Both the position numbers and the translations under genes were made by a program. From Thecamonas trahens ATCC 50062 (Eukaryota; Apusozoa; Apusomonadida; Apusomonadidae): DNA of 64,000 nt. Below the pieces are notes generated by a model, which saw only the letters and a program-made list of their open reading frames with translations, was not told the origin of the DNA and did no database searches. Positions 56,569 to 64,000 of the stretch are shown here, piece by piece (positions within the stretch are counted from its first letter, which is position 1; each line of letters opens with the position of its first letter). The stretch covers positions 585,167 through 649,166 of the forward strand of contig NW_013657677.1 of assembly GCF_000142905.1 (NCBI RefSeq), in the 5' to 3' direction.

Positions 56569-59121
56569 ATGAAGCTCCTGAATGCTGTGGTGGTACTTGC
56601 CCTTGTTGCGGCCGTAAGCGGTACGTTCTACTTCCTGCTCCTACTACCAAGCGACCTCCTCAGCCCATGCATGCCGTCACCTTGCGCCCCCCCTCTCCCA
56701 CCCAGTTTTGGCCTTGACGGGTGATGGCGAAAAAGCGCCGCAACGTGGACTGTGGGCGAGGGCATTTTTTTTATTTTGCGTCCTTTCACCTCCCCTCCGC
56801 TCCCTCCTCCTCCATCGCTCCACGCTTCTTGCATGTGCCCAGCGCATGGCTCGGGCGTGGTTGAGTTTCATCCTCCTGTCGTCAGTATGGCTGTATGGTC
56901 TGTCATACGGCCATCGCTCGTGTGGTTAAAGGCTGCGCTGGCTGCTTGTGCTGGGTTGGCAGGAGATTCGGTAGCGCCCGCAACTCACACATTGGTCTTT
57001 GTTTTGTCTGCAGGTGCTGATGTGCTCAAGGCTACGTGCGAGCTGAAGCCTGCGGGCGACAACGATGTGAGCGGGACGATTGAGCTGTCGCAGGCAGGCG
57101 TCGGTGGCGTGGTGACCTTTACTGGAACGGTGAACAACTTGCCGGATGGCCTGCACGCGCTCCACGTGCACACCTACGGCGACGTGACGGTGACGAGCGG
57201 CAAGGGTGCCGGTGGCCACTGGAACCCACACAACAAGACGCATGGATGCTACCCGTCGACCGACCGGCATGCCGGCGACGTCGGTGACATCTCGGTCTCG
57301 GGCGGGACGTACACGTTCCCGGGCAGCTTTGAGCGCGACCTGCTCGAGCTCTCGGGTGTGAACTCTGTCATCGGGCGGTCGCTGGTCATCCATGCCAACA
57401 CCGACTCGTGCACCGGCACGGCCGGCGATGCTGGCGCGCGTCTTGCTCAGTGCGTTATCGGCGTTGTCGACCCGGGCACAGACACCCAGCTTGCGCACTA
57501 CCGCAACCCGACCGGGACCAACACAACCTGGGCTGTGGCTGTCATCGACGATCTCGGGGCCGGGCGCAACGTTGCCGGCAAGGTCTGGTTCCAGCACCTG
57601 CCATCGGGCAAGGTCCGCGTCTACCCGCGGCTCTCCGGCTCGTTTGGCGAGGCCGAGCAGCGGGCGCTCCACGTCCACACCTACGGCAAGGCCACGGGAA
57701 CCGGTGGACACTACAACCCGGCCGGCGTGAATCATGCACTCCCGATGGGTGTGCGCCACATGGGCGACATGGGCAACGTGGTCTCGACCAACGGCACGTC
57801 ACCGGTCTACTCGTCGCAGCGCGACTTTGACCTCCTCGACATGGGCGCCGGCCTGGACAACATCATCGGTCGCGCGGCAGTCATGCACGACGGGCGGGAC
57901 ACCGGGGAGCAGCCGACCGGCGCCGCTGGCACCAAGATTGCCGCCGGCCCCATCGGCATCTCCAACGGCGCGCCGGCCAAGGTAACGGTCGTCATCAAGG
58001 GTACGTCAAACGCGCCCGGCGTCTCCGGCCTCGTCACCCTCGAGCAGCTTCACGGCCCGGGCACTCCGGTGACCATCTCCGGTTCGGTCTCCGGCCTCCC
58101 GGCGGGCGACCACGCATTCCACATCCACACGTACGGCAACCCGACGGTGGCGGACGGCACCGGCGCCATGGGTCACTACAACCCGGACGGCGTCTCGCAC
58201 GGCTGCTCGCCGAACGCCCGCCACGCCGGCGACATCGGGACCATCACCGCGGCCTCAGACGGCACGTACACTTTCCCGGCCGACTTTACCCGCGACCTCA
58301 TCGACTTGACCGGCCCGCGGTCTGTTGTCGGCCGCGCCATCGTCATCCACGCTGACCGCGACGACTGCAACCCGCCTTCGGGCAACGCCGGCTCGCGGCT
58401 CGCCGTGGGCGTCATCGGCCTCTCTGCTGTCTCGTCGCTCGAGATCAACTCGGGCTATGCCGGCGAAGAGGCGCCGCCGCCGGCCTTCCGCGCGGTTGCC
58501 GTCATGCAGTCGATCGAGGAGCCGAAGAACTCGCGCTTTGAGGCGACCATGTACTTTGAGCAGATCAACGGGGACAAGGACCTCCGCATCTACGGCATCG
58601 TCAAGGGTCTTCAGGCCTCGTCGGTCCACGGCATCCACGTCCACCAGAACGGTGACCTTTCGTCGGCCACCGGTGCCAACCTCGGCGGGCACTACAACCC
58701 GTACTCGGTGGCGCACGGCCTCCCGCCCAACGTCCGCCACTACGGCGACCTCGGCAACTTTGCCATTTACAAGGACGGTACCGGCTACGTTAACATGGTT
58801 GTGCCCGGCGTCCAGATGTCCGGTGTCGACTCGATCATCGGCCGCGCCCTCGTCTTCCACTCGGGCTCGGACAAGGGCACGGGTGCCTCGGGCGACGCAG
58901 GCGTTAAGATCGCGGCTGGCGTCATTGGCATCTGCGACGTCAACTGCTGGCCGAGGACCCTCGCCCTTCAGCCCGTCGACGAGGGCGAGAAGATCCACCC
59001 GGCTACCTGGGTCATCCTTGCTGTCGTCATTGTCATTGCTATTGCCGGCATCGCCGCTGGTGTCGTCTTCTGGCGCAAGAAGAAGGCCAACGCCCCGGAC
59101 TCCAAGCTTGACTTTATCTGA
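56569..59121 (+). CDS. Membrane-anchored protein with four tandem Cu/Zn superoxide dismutase domains
   Basis: Exon 1 is 56569-56620 and exon 2 is 57014-59121 (719 residues). Exon 1 supplies a signal peptide (MKLLNAVVVLALVAAVSG). Four SOD domains follow, about 155 residues each. Every one keeps the metal ligands: HVH or HIH, GHxNP, a middle His, RHxGD or RHAGD, and the later His in GRxxVxH. The catalytic Arg is present in domains 1 (ARLAQC) and 3 (SRLAVG) but replaced by Lys in 2 (TKIAAG) and 4 (VKIAAG). A hydrophobic helix (WVILAVVIVIAIAGIAAGVV) and a short basic cytosolic tail (FWRKKK) end the protein. It is probably a type I surface or vesicle protein with dismutase domains facing outward. 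Confidence 0.93.
56621..57013 (+). other. SOD gene intron (393 bp, phase 1)
   Basis: The donor is GTACGT and the acceptor is TTTGTCTGCAG. It lies at the end of the signal-peptide code, splitting a Gly codon. Confidence 0.9.
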
Positions 59122-59188
59122 GTCCCTGGCTCCCCTTTCCTTTGCGAGTGCATCTCGGTAAAGACCGACCCCACTCCCGCCTCCATAC

Positions 59189-60292
59189 CTACACCACTGC
59201 TGGGGAGCCCTGCGATGACGAGCTGCCGGACGATGCCGACGGTGGAGGATCTCTGCCGCGCGGGACAAGCGTAGGCCGCGGCAGCACGATGCGCCGCGTC
59301 CGACGACGGACCCTTCGCGCGACCGGCGGCTGCGGCGACCGTGGTCTCTTGAGAGAGACGGCTATCGGCGGCGACCCAGTCGTTGCATCGTTGCGCGACG
59401 GCGCGTCTTCATCTGACGACGAAGCGAGGATGTCGTCCGACTCGAGGATGAGCGGCGATGCGCCGGTGGCTTCGGTTACCCACTTCGCATCGCTGACGGC
59501 GGCAGTGCTAGCCTCGTACCTCGAGAGTGTTGACGACGACCACTTGAGCGCACGTGTACCGCGGCCACGGCTCTGGAGTGCGAACTGCGGTCGCGGCGCA
59601 AGCCGATGGGCCACAACTTTGAACACTGTGCGGGTGCCGAGACTGGCGGTGAACTCGTCGCCAAGGCTGAGGCCGAGCGGCTGGCTCGGCACCACCTGCT
59701 CGAACATTGCCGATCCGGACCGCCGCAAATAGAGCGTGACTTGCGGCGAGTCGGGAAAGATGTACACCGATGCGGCGGGAGGCTGGAGAGCCTGGTGCCG
59801 TGGTGGTGCCGCCGTTGTCTTGTGTCGTGAGAGCGTGACGGTTGGCGAGTGGCTTGGGGGCAGAGGCGGCGAGGCCAAGTGCCGGCCTTGCCGGGCGAAT
59901 GAGGCGCGGACGGCGGCGTCGGTTCGGGCGACACGAACAAAGGCAGACTCAACTGGCCCGACGAGCACTGACTTGGCGTGCGGGATGCGAACGTACGTCA
60001 TTTCGGTCGGGCGGACCAGTCGCGGAGTGGCAAGGCTCGATGCCGCCGGGTCGACCACGCCCAGCGACGACGTTGGCGACGGCTCCATCTCGCTAATGGC
60101 AGAAGCGACAGGCAAGCCATCCTGGTAGGTAAACGCGTCCTCGACCAAGGCATAGACAGGCTCGTCAAGCGGGCCTGCCGTGCTCGTCGCCGACCGCGGC
60201 GCAAGCATGGGCGAAGAGTGTGTCGGGTCGAGGGGCTGGTGGCTTGGCCAACGGAAAAACGAGCGTTCCGGATTCCGACCCGTCAAATCCAT
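59189..60292 (-). CDS. Hypothetical protein, coupled to the LpxK frame
   Basis: The protein has 367 residues from ATG 60292; ATG at codon 30 is an alternative. The ATG overlaps the LpxK stop (TGATG). The composition is Ser/Pro/Arg-rich. A possibly folded centre spans about residues 90-230 (TYVRIPHAKSVLVG, ASVYIFPDSPQVTLYLRRSG, LGLSLGDEFTASLGTRTVFKVV), and the C-terminus is strongly basic (RRVRRRTRR), which could be a nuclear signal. I do not recognise a family. It converges on the SOD gene, with 67 bp between stops. Confidence 0.6.
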   Translation of the reverse strand: MDLTGRNPERSFFRWPSHQPLDPTHSSPMLAPRSATSTAGPLDEPVYALVEDAFTYQDGLPVASAISEMEPSPTSSLGVVDPAASSLATPRLVRPTEMTYVRIPHAKSVLVGPVESAFVRVARTDAAVRASFARQGRHLASPPLPPSHSPTVTLSRHKTTAAPPRHQALQPPAASVYIFPDSPQVTLYLRRSGSAMFEQVVPSQPLGLSLGDEFTASLGTRTVFKVVAHRLAPRPQFALQSRGRGTRALKWSSSTLSRYEASTAAVSDAKWVTEATGASPLILESDDILASSSDEDAPSRNDATTGSPPIAVSLKRPRSPQPPVARRVRRRTRRIVLPRPTLVPRGRDPPPSASSGSSSSQGSPAVV

Positions 60293-61401
60293 CAACTGCT
60301 TCGGCCGTCAGGCAAGAGGCCAGTCACACTATCGACTATCGCCGCACCTTGCGCCTGCGCTGCGGCGCTCCAGTCTGTGGCTGAAGACGAGATTTGGAGG
60401 ACGGCAGACGCGGTGACTAGCGGGAGGCCGACAGACTCCGCCGCGGCTGTAAGTACTCCTCCTGATCGCGCCCAGTCTTTTGCCGAGAGCAGCAGAGCCG
60501 AATGCCCGGCGTGGGCGGCGTCTGTAACAAGCGCGTTTGCTTCGGCAGCGGTCCACGCGTGATGGTCGTCGTAAATGGCGTGGACGAGGTGCGATGTCGT
60601 GGGCAGCGACGCAGCAATCGTCGCTTCAAATGCCTGTGGCGAGCCAAGGCCCGAGAGTAGCAGTGGCGAGGTGAGAAGTGGCGACGATGGTGCCTTGACA
60701 GCCTCGGTGTGATGGCGGAAGACGGGATCGGACATGCGCGAGAAGACGCGCTTGTCTGGAGCGACGCTATATGCTTCCAGGTTGGAGATGGCGGCCGGGA
60801 GGCGTTGCTCGCTCGCGGCGATCTGGGCGTGGTGGATGATGACCAGGTCGAGCGAGGCGAGCCAGCGCGCAGCTCGCTCGCGATGGGTACCGAGCGGTGC
60901 AAGCGAACGGGCTGCGCAGCGAGGATGGGGCATGCCATGCGGCGAGAGCGGGTTGACCATGCCAATGGCGACGTGTGGGACGAGCGGCCAGTGCTGACAG
61001 GCGTCGTCAAAGACAAGCGTCGACACGGCGCTTGGCACCACCGCAGCAGCGTAGGCAGCCTTGCGGGCACCTGGCGGGACAGCGACGACGGTGGCGTGCT
61101 GCGTCTGGCACTCGGTGGCGAGCATAGCGGCCTCGTCGCGAGCGGCGGAGACGATGGCGAGCGGAGTCGCGGCTGACGCGTATCGCAATGCGAGCCAGGC
61201 AGCCATCGGCGTCTTGCCGGTCCCTCCCCACTCGACATTGCCGACAGCAATGACCTTGCGCCCGTCAAAGGTGTATCTGTGTCTCAGCCCACTGCTGTAG
61301 CTCCAGCGATCAATGTCAACAGCAACCGCGTAGAGCTTAGCCGCCAGCGCTGCGAGCCGAGGCCGTGATCTCAGCGCCGAGAGCACCGAGAGCCGCGACA
61401 T
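60292..61401 (-). CDS. lpxK: LpxK, tetraacyldisaccharide 4'-kinase homologue
   Basis: The protein has 369 residues from ATG 61401; upstream codons are open only from a GTG. LpxK landmarks are all recognisable: VGNVEWGGTGKTP (P-loop, residues 53-65), VFDDACQH where bacteria have LDDgfQH, LLSGLGSPQAFEATI, YDDHHAW (bacterial FPDHH) and LLSAKDWARS (bacterial vTeKDavK). In bacteria it adds the 4'-phosphate to the lipid A precursor. Plants carry organellar copies of several lpx genes. The N-terminus, MSRLSVLSALRSRPRLAALAA, is Arg-rich without acidic residues, as in mitochondrial presequences. Codon use and GC match the neighbours, so it is not recent contamination. The stop and the next gene's ATG share one base. 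Confidence 0.88.
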   Translation of the reverse strand: MSRLSVLSALRSRPRLAALAAKLYAVAVDIDRWSYSSGLRHRYTFDGRKVIAVGNVEWGGTGKTPMAAWLALRYASAATPLAIVSAARDEAAMLATECQTQHATVVAVPPGARKAAYAAAVVPSAVSTLVFDDACQHWPLVPHVAIGMVNPLSPHGMPHPRCAARSLAPLGTHRERAARWLASLDLVIIHHAQIAASEQRLPAAISNLEAYSVAPDKRVFSRMSDPVFRHHTEAVKAPSSPLLTSPLLLSGLGSPQAFEATIAASLPTTSHLVHAIYDDHHAWTAAEANALVTDAAHAGHSALLLSAKDWARSGGVLTAAAESVGLPLVTASAVLQISSSATDWSAAAQAQGAAIVDSVTGLLPDGRSS

Positions 61402-61691
61402 GGTGCCGAGTTCAGATGGCGAAGGAGGGGATCGCAGTAATGGGCAGCAAAACGACACGCAGCGAGCCCACGCCCTGTGGCTGCGGGCGGCAAAGTCGAA
61501 GACGAGAGTGGCGTCGTCGGCCGGCTGCGAGCGAACGTGGCGATCTCACGTGGATTGGACCCTGGCTAGTGGGCATGGCTGGCATTGTTGCGAGCGCGAC
61601 GGGCAAGGCTGTCTTGGGCTATCTCGGACTGGGTCATTGTGCGGGCTTGGGCATTGTGGTCCCGCGAGTTGTGGTCCATTCTGTACTGTAA
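61402..61691. other. Intergenic region upstream of lpxK
   Basis: About 290 bp. Short frames are open on the plus strand, but none has clear protein character apart from a possible 5' part of the MAPEG-like fragment described next. Confidence 0.3.
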
Positions 61692-61957
61692 GGGGCTAAC
61701 ATCGATGGATCTGACATGGCGGGACGGAAGTCGCGCGTGTATACCAAAGCGGTGGAGAACTTTCCGCTTGTTTGTGGGACCATGCTCTTTGCACTGGCGA
61801 CGGGAGTGCATGCAGAGGTGACCGATGGTCTGGCGCTGACGTGGGTGGCAGCGCGGCTGGGGCAGATGGCGGTCCACAGTGTGTCGACGTCGAGCGCAGC
61901 CGTGCTCATCCGGTGCCACTTTTTTTTGCGGCCCAGCTGAGCATTGTTGGATGGTAG
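61692..61957 (+). CDS. Possible MAPEG-like membrane protein, fragment, one apparent frameshift
   Basis: The frame containing ATG 61716 (MAGRKSRVYTKAVENFPLV) and then a hydrophobic stretch and WVAARLGQMAVHSVSTSSAAV resembles MAPEG-family proteins, which have an RAxxNxxENxP-type motif and a later R-G/xQ-xxxH segment. The frame ends at 61938, but adding one T to the eight-T run at 61920-61927 extends it to CHFFFAAQLSIVGW and a stop at 61957, closer to the family ending. The 5' part is unresolved: the frame has a TAA at 61689. It could also be a decayed gene. Confidence 0.33.
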
Positions 61958-62007
61958 CTCTGGCAGCATGCGCAGATGGCAGGCGTGGTGTGAGCGGAAG
62001 CTTCCGT

Positions 62008-63444
62008 CTACAGATTGGACCTATCGACCGAGTCGGCAAAATACTCGTTGTACAGCTGCTCCGGCAGCGGGAGGCAGCGGGTGCGAAGAAAGTTGATGCC
62101 AGCGGTGATGGTGGCGATTTTGTGGACGGGGAGCGTCGGCTGGCGCGAGGTGTACGCCCAGCGAGTAAATAGGACGAGGAGCGCAGCAGCAGCGTAGAGG
62201 CCAAGGACAAGGTAGAGGAACGAGGTACCGGAGGGGAGGATGTACGGGAGGACAGAGTCAAGGAGGTCGATGCCATCGCGAGCGGTGTGATAGAGCGACG
62301 GCGAGAGCGGAATCGCAGCTAGGGCGAGGCGGAAGAGGCGGAGCGAGTGTGCGACAAAGAGCGAGGCGAGAGCGGAGAGGAGAAAGGCGAAGAAGCGAAG
62401 GAACCCGCTCCGAATCCATGCGTTCCAGTTGGCGGTGATGGCGGCGTGGTCACGGTCGCGGATGGCGAGGAGGCGGTCGTAGAGGGTGCGCGAGTCTGTC
62501 TTGAGCTGGCGGATGGTGTTCTGGACAGTGGCCGAGATGCGGTCGTCGATCTCGTCAGTAAGCTCCCAGATAGAGTTAGCGTGAAGTGGCGCGTCGCGAG
62601 TCTCACCGTCGACCGGGATGTGGATGGACGGGAGGCGGAGGGCGGTCTTTGCCGAGATGTGCGACATGAGGTTCTGGGTGATCTGGATGAGAACTCGCGA
62701 GCGGTCGGCCTCGGTAGCGACGGTGTCCATCTTGGATGCGACGTAGCGGATCTTGTCGGCGTGGCGGGCGTCGAGCGCCTTAATCAGCGACATGGTGCGG
62801 CTGCAGAGAGCCTGGCCGAGCGGGTCAAAGAAGATAAAGACCATGTCGACGCGTGCTGCCAGCCACTCAAGGACTCGCGAGACGTCAAACGGATAGGCCA
62901 TGTTGCCGTCGACAAGGCCTGGAGTGTCGATGAGGGTGAGGAGCGGAAAGGCGTTGGCGTCCGACGGGACCACATGGGTCTCGACGTGCGGGAGGAGGCC
63001 ATCAAACTGATCCAAGCCACGGAAGCGCTGGAACAGCTTGAGCGTCGCCGGCCCGTGCATGACATCGCGCCTGTGGCCGGCGGTGACAAAGTTGACGCCC
63101 TGCGTCTCGATGGCCACCGAGGTCTTGAGCACCTCTTGCCCCACGTACCAGTTGATGAACGAAGACTTGCCCGACGAGTGGTTGCCCATCAGGGCGACAG
63201 TAACCTTGCGCGACGGCGGAAGGAGCCGTGATCCGGCCTCACGTGCGATGCTCAACAGTCCTGGATGCGGAGAGGCATGAGTGTGGCGCGGGTGGGAGAG
63301 GGGGAGAGGAGGGGGAGGGGGGAGGGGGGGTAGGGGGGGGAGGCAGGGCGTACCATTGTCGCTGGTGTAGAGTTCGTGAATGCGGTTGAGGATAGACTCG
63401 GCGACAGGCATCCCCTCGGGGGAGCTGCCCGACGAAGTGGACAT
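62008..63444 (-). CDS. Dynamin-like GTPase with two C-terminal membrane helices
   Basis: Exon 1 is 63354-63444 and exon 2 is 62008-63260 (447 residues). The GTPase motifs are P-loop GNHSSGKSS (residues 56-64), the switch Thr region with IETQGVNFVT, DTPGLVDG, and SKMD in the G4 position. The HSSGKSSFINW and VAIETQG spacing is that of the dynamin superfamily, near EHD/sarcalumenin-type proteins. No EH domain is present. Instead the C-terminal part has two hydrophobic segments (FLRFFAFLLSALASLFVAHS and SFLYLVLGLYAAAALLVLF), so it is probably an integral membrane GTPase acting in membrane remodelling. An earlier 5' exon beyond the N gap is possible. Confidence 0.83.
   Translation of the reverse strand: MSTSSGSSPEGMPVAESILNRIHELYTSDNGTPCLPPLPPLPPPPPLPLSHPRHTHASPHPGLLSIAREAGSRLLPPSRKVTVALMGNHSSGKSSFINWYVGQEVLKTSVAIETQGVNFVTAGHRRDVMHGPATLKLFQRFRGLDQFDGLLPHVETHVVPSDANAFPLLTLIDTPGLVDGNMAYPFDVSRVLEWLAARVDMVFIFFDPLGQALCSRTMSLIKALDARHADKIRYVASKMDTVATEADRSRVLIQITQNLMSHISAKTALRLPSIHIPVDGETRDAPLHANSIWELTDEIDDRISATVQNTIRQLKTDSRTLYDRLLAIRDRDHAAITANWNAWIRSGFLRFFAFLLSALASLFVAHSLRLFRLALAAIPLSPSLYHTARDGIDLLDSVLPYILPSGTSFLYLVLGLYAAAALLVLFTRWAYTSRQPTLPVHKIATITAGINFLRTRCLPLPEQLYNEYFADSVDRSNL
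63261..63353 (-). other. Intron of the dynamin-like gene (93 bp, phase 1)
   Basis: On the minus strand the donor is GTACGC and the acceptor is CATCCAG. It contains C/T-rich homopolymer stretches. Confidence 0.85.
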
Positions 63445-63467
63445 GGGGAGGAGGTGTGTATGTTGAG

Positions 63468-63489
63468 TGAGGTGAGGTGAGGTGAGGTG
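63468..63489. repeat. (GGTGA)n pentanucleotide repeat
   Basis: About four copies of GGTGA lie just upstream of the dynamin-like start codon, followed by a G-run and the N gap. Confidence 0.8.
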
Positions 63490-63529
63490 AGGGGGGGGGG
63501 AGGGGGGGGTTCTCTGGTGGTGACGGACN

Positions 63530-63628
63530 NNNNNNNNNNNNNNNNNNNNNNNNNNNNNNNNNNNNNNNNNNNNNNNNNNNNNNNNNNNNNNNNNNNNNNN
63601 NNNNNNNNNNNNNNNNNNNNNNNNNNNN
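63530..63628. other. Assembly gap (about 100 N)
   Basis: A run of N preceded by G-rich sequence. Confidence 1.
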
Positions 63629-63703
63629 ACATCGCCGACAGCCGTGTTCGCGGGCGCTGGGGGCGCGGCGCGGGCGTCCTTGGTGATGTCGGACGAATCC
63701 AAC
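63629..63703 (-). CDS. Possible first exon of a minus-strand gene, truncated by the gap
   Basis: ATG 63703 opens a frame (MLDSSDITKDARAAPPAPAN) that runs into the N gap. It could be an N-terminal extension of the dynamin-like gene or a separate short gene. The gap prevents a decision. Confidence 0.3.
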
Positions 63704-64000
63704 ATGACGGTCAGAGATGCTTGCAGCAATATTAGTCCCGGGGCCTTTAACTATACAAAGATCTAATGAGGGGTATTTGGATTTTTTTGTTCGGCGGCAA
63801 CCCCCGGCTCCTCCGTCCTTCCGGGGTTACAGTACCGCAGACGACGGAGCCAAAAGCGCCCACAAGGGGGGGGGGGGGGGGGGGGGGGAGTGATGGCTGT
63901 GATGACTGTGATGGCGATGTGGTGGTGGTCGAGGTCATCGAGCTCGGAGCCCTGGTCTTGTCCTGGTTCCATCGATGCGCTCATGTTTGGTTTATCGTTG
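63704..64000. other. Window end, no gene seen
   Basis: A 23-G run lies at 63866-63888. CTATACAAAG near 63750 is A/T-rich for this window. No supported gene was found. Confidence 0.35.

Noticed and set aside
60292-61401. Bacterial contamination as the source of lpxK
   Set aside because: It lies in the same contig between eukaryotic genes with the same GC and codon style, and it has a presequence-like start.

Overview
The window is nuclear DNA of a free-living, probably flagellated, unicellular eukaryote. It is GC-rich and gene-dense, with few introns, eukaryote-specific genes on both strands and no operons of bacterial type. Markers include a SCAR/WAVE-complex subunit (NAP1), an ER Hsp70 ending in HDEL, a radial-spoke protein (RSPH14), a gamma-secretase-activating-protein relative, TMEM115 and a lysosomal-type acetyltransferase. 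An apusomonad such as Thecamonas is a reasonable guess from general gene content, but that is inference. Two 100-base N gaps (48001-48100 and 63530-63628) show a draft assembly.

Layout. 1-1160 (-): N-terminal part of NAP1. 1864-11652 (-): a 9.8-kb intronless coiled-coil giant. 12138-14291 (+): LRR protein, convergent with an ADP-ribosylglycohydrolase (14251-15387, -). 15626-18247 (+): ankyrin/PH-like protein broken by three apparent frameshifts. 18399-22400 (+): PPC-like/LRR protein, followed at its stop codon by a 20-bp minisatellite. 22793-23956 (+): RSPH14, convergent with the GSAP/pigeon relative (23970-27092, -). 27936-30543 (+): BiP, with a 13-nt first coding exon. 30609-31691 (+): pantothenate synthetase, convergent with an HGSNAT-like acetyltransferase (31732-33141, -). 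33618-35414 (-): Wntless-like membrane protein. 36367-39110 (+): unrecognised protein with four apparent frameshifts. 39287-43648 (+): EF-hand/ubiquitin-like/calcineurin-like pseudophosphatase, convergent with a Nudix hydrolase (43682-44629, -). 44741-45935 (-): TMEM115. 45915-47069 (-): hypothetical. 47379-49720 (+): metallo-beta-lactamase-fold/Rieske protein, convergent with a pseudokinase (49726-50901, -). 51348-54295 (+): NYN-domain protein, convergent with an MFS transporter (54298-55725, -). 56569-59121 (+): membrane protein with four Cu/Zn-SOD domains, convergent with a hypothetical protein (59189-60292, -). 60292-61401 (-): LpxK-type kinase. About 61692-61957 (+): possible MAPEG-like fragment. 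62008-63444 (-): dynamin-like membrane GTPase.

Genome style. Seven convergent pairs have stop codons 2-67 bp apart or overlap. Eight introns could be placed; their donors are GTATGT, GTACGT or GTACGC, and they lie in the 5' part of their genes. Long G/C homopolymers recur between genes and inside introns. Many reading frames are broken, and nearly every break is repaired by one extra base in a homopolymer run, which points to under-called homopolymers in the assembly and not to pseudogenes.

The genes do not form one pathway. They cover actin regulation, cilia, the secretory and lysosomal membrane system, oxidative-stress defence at the cell surface, vitamin B5 synthesis and an unexpected lipid A-type kinase. 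The most unusual items are the calcineurin-like pseudophosphatase, the four-domain SOD with a membrane anchor, the eukaryotic LpxK, and the MBL/Rieske protein whose domain order differs from CMP-Neu5Ac hydroxylase.
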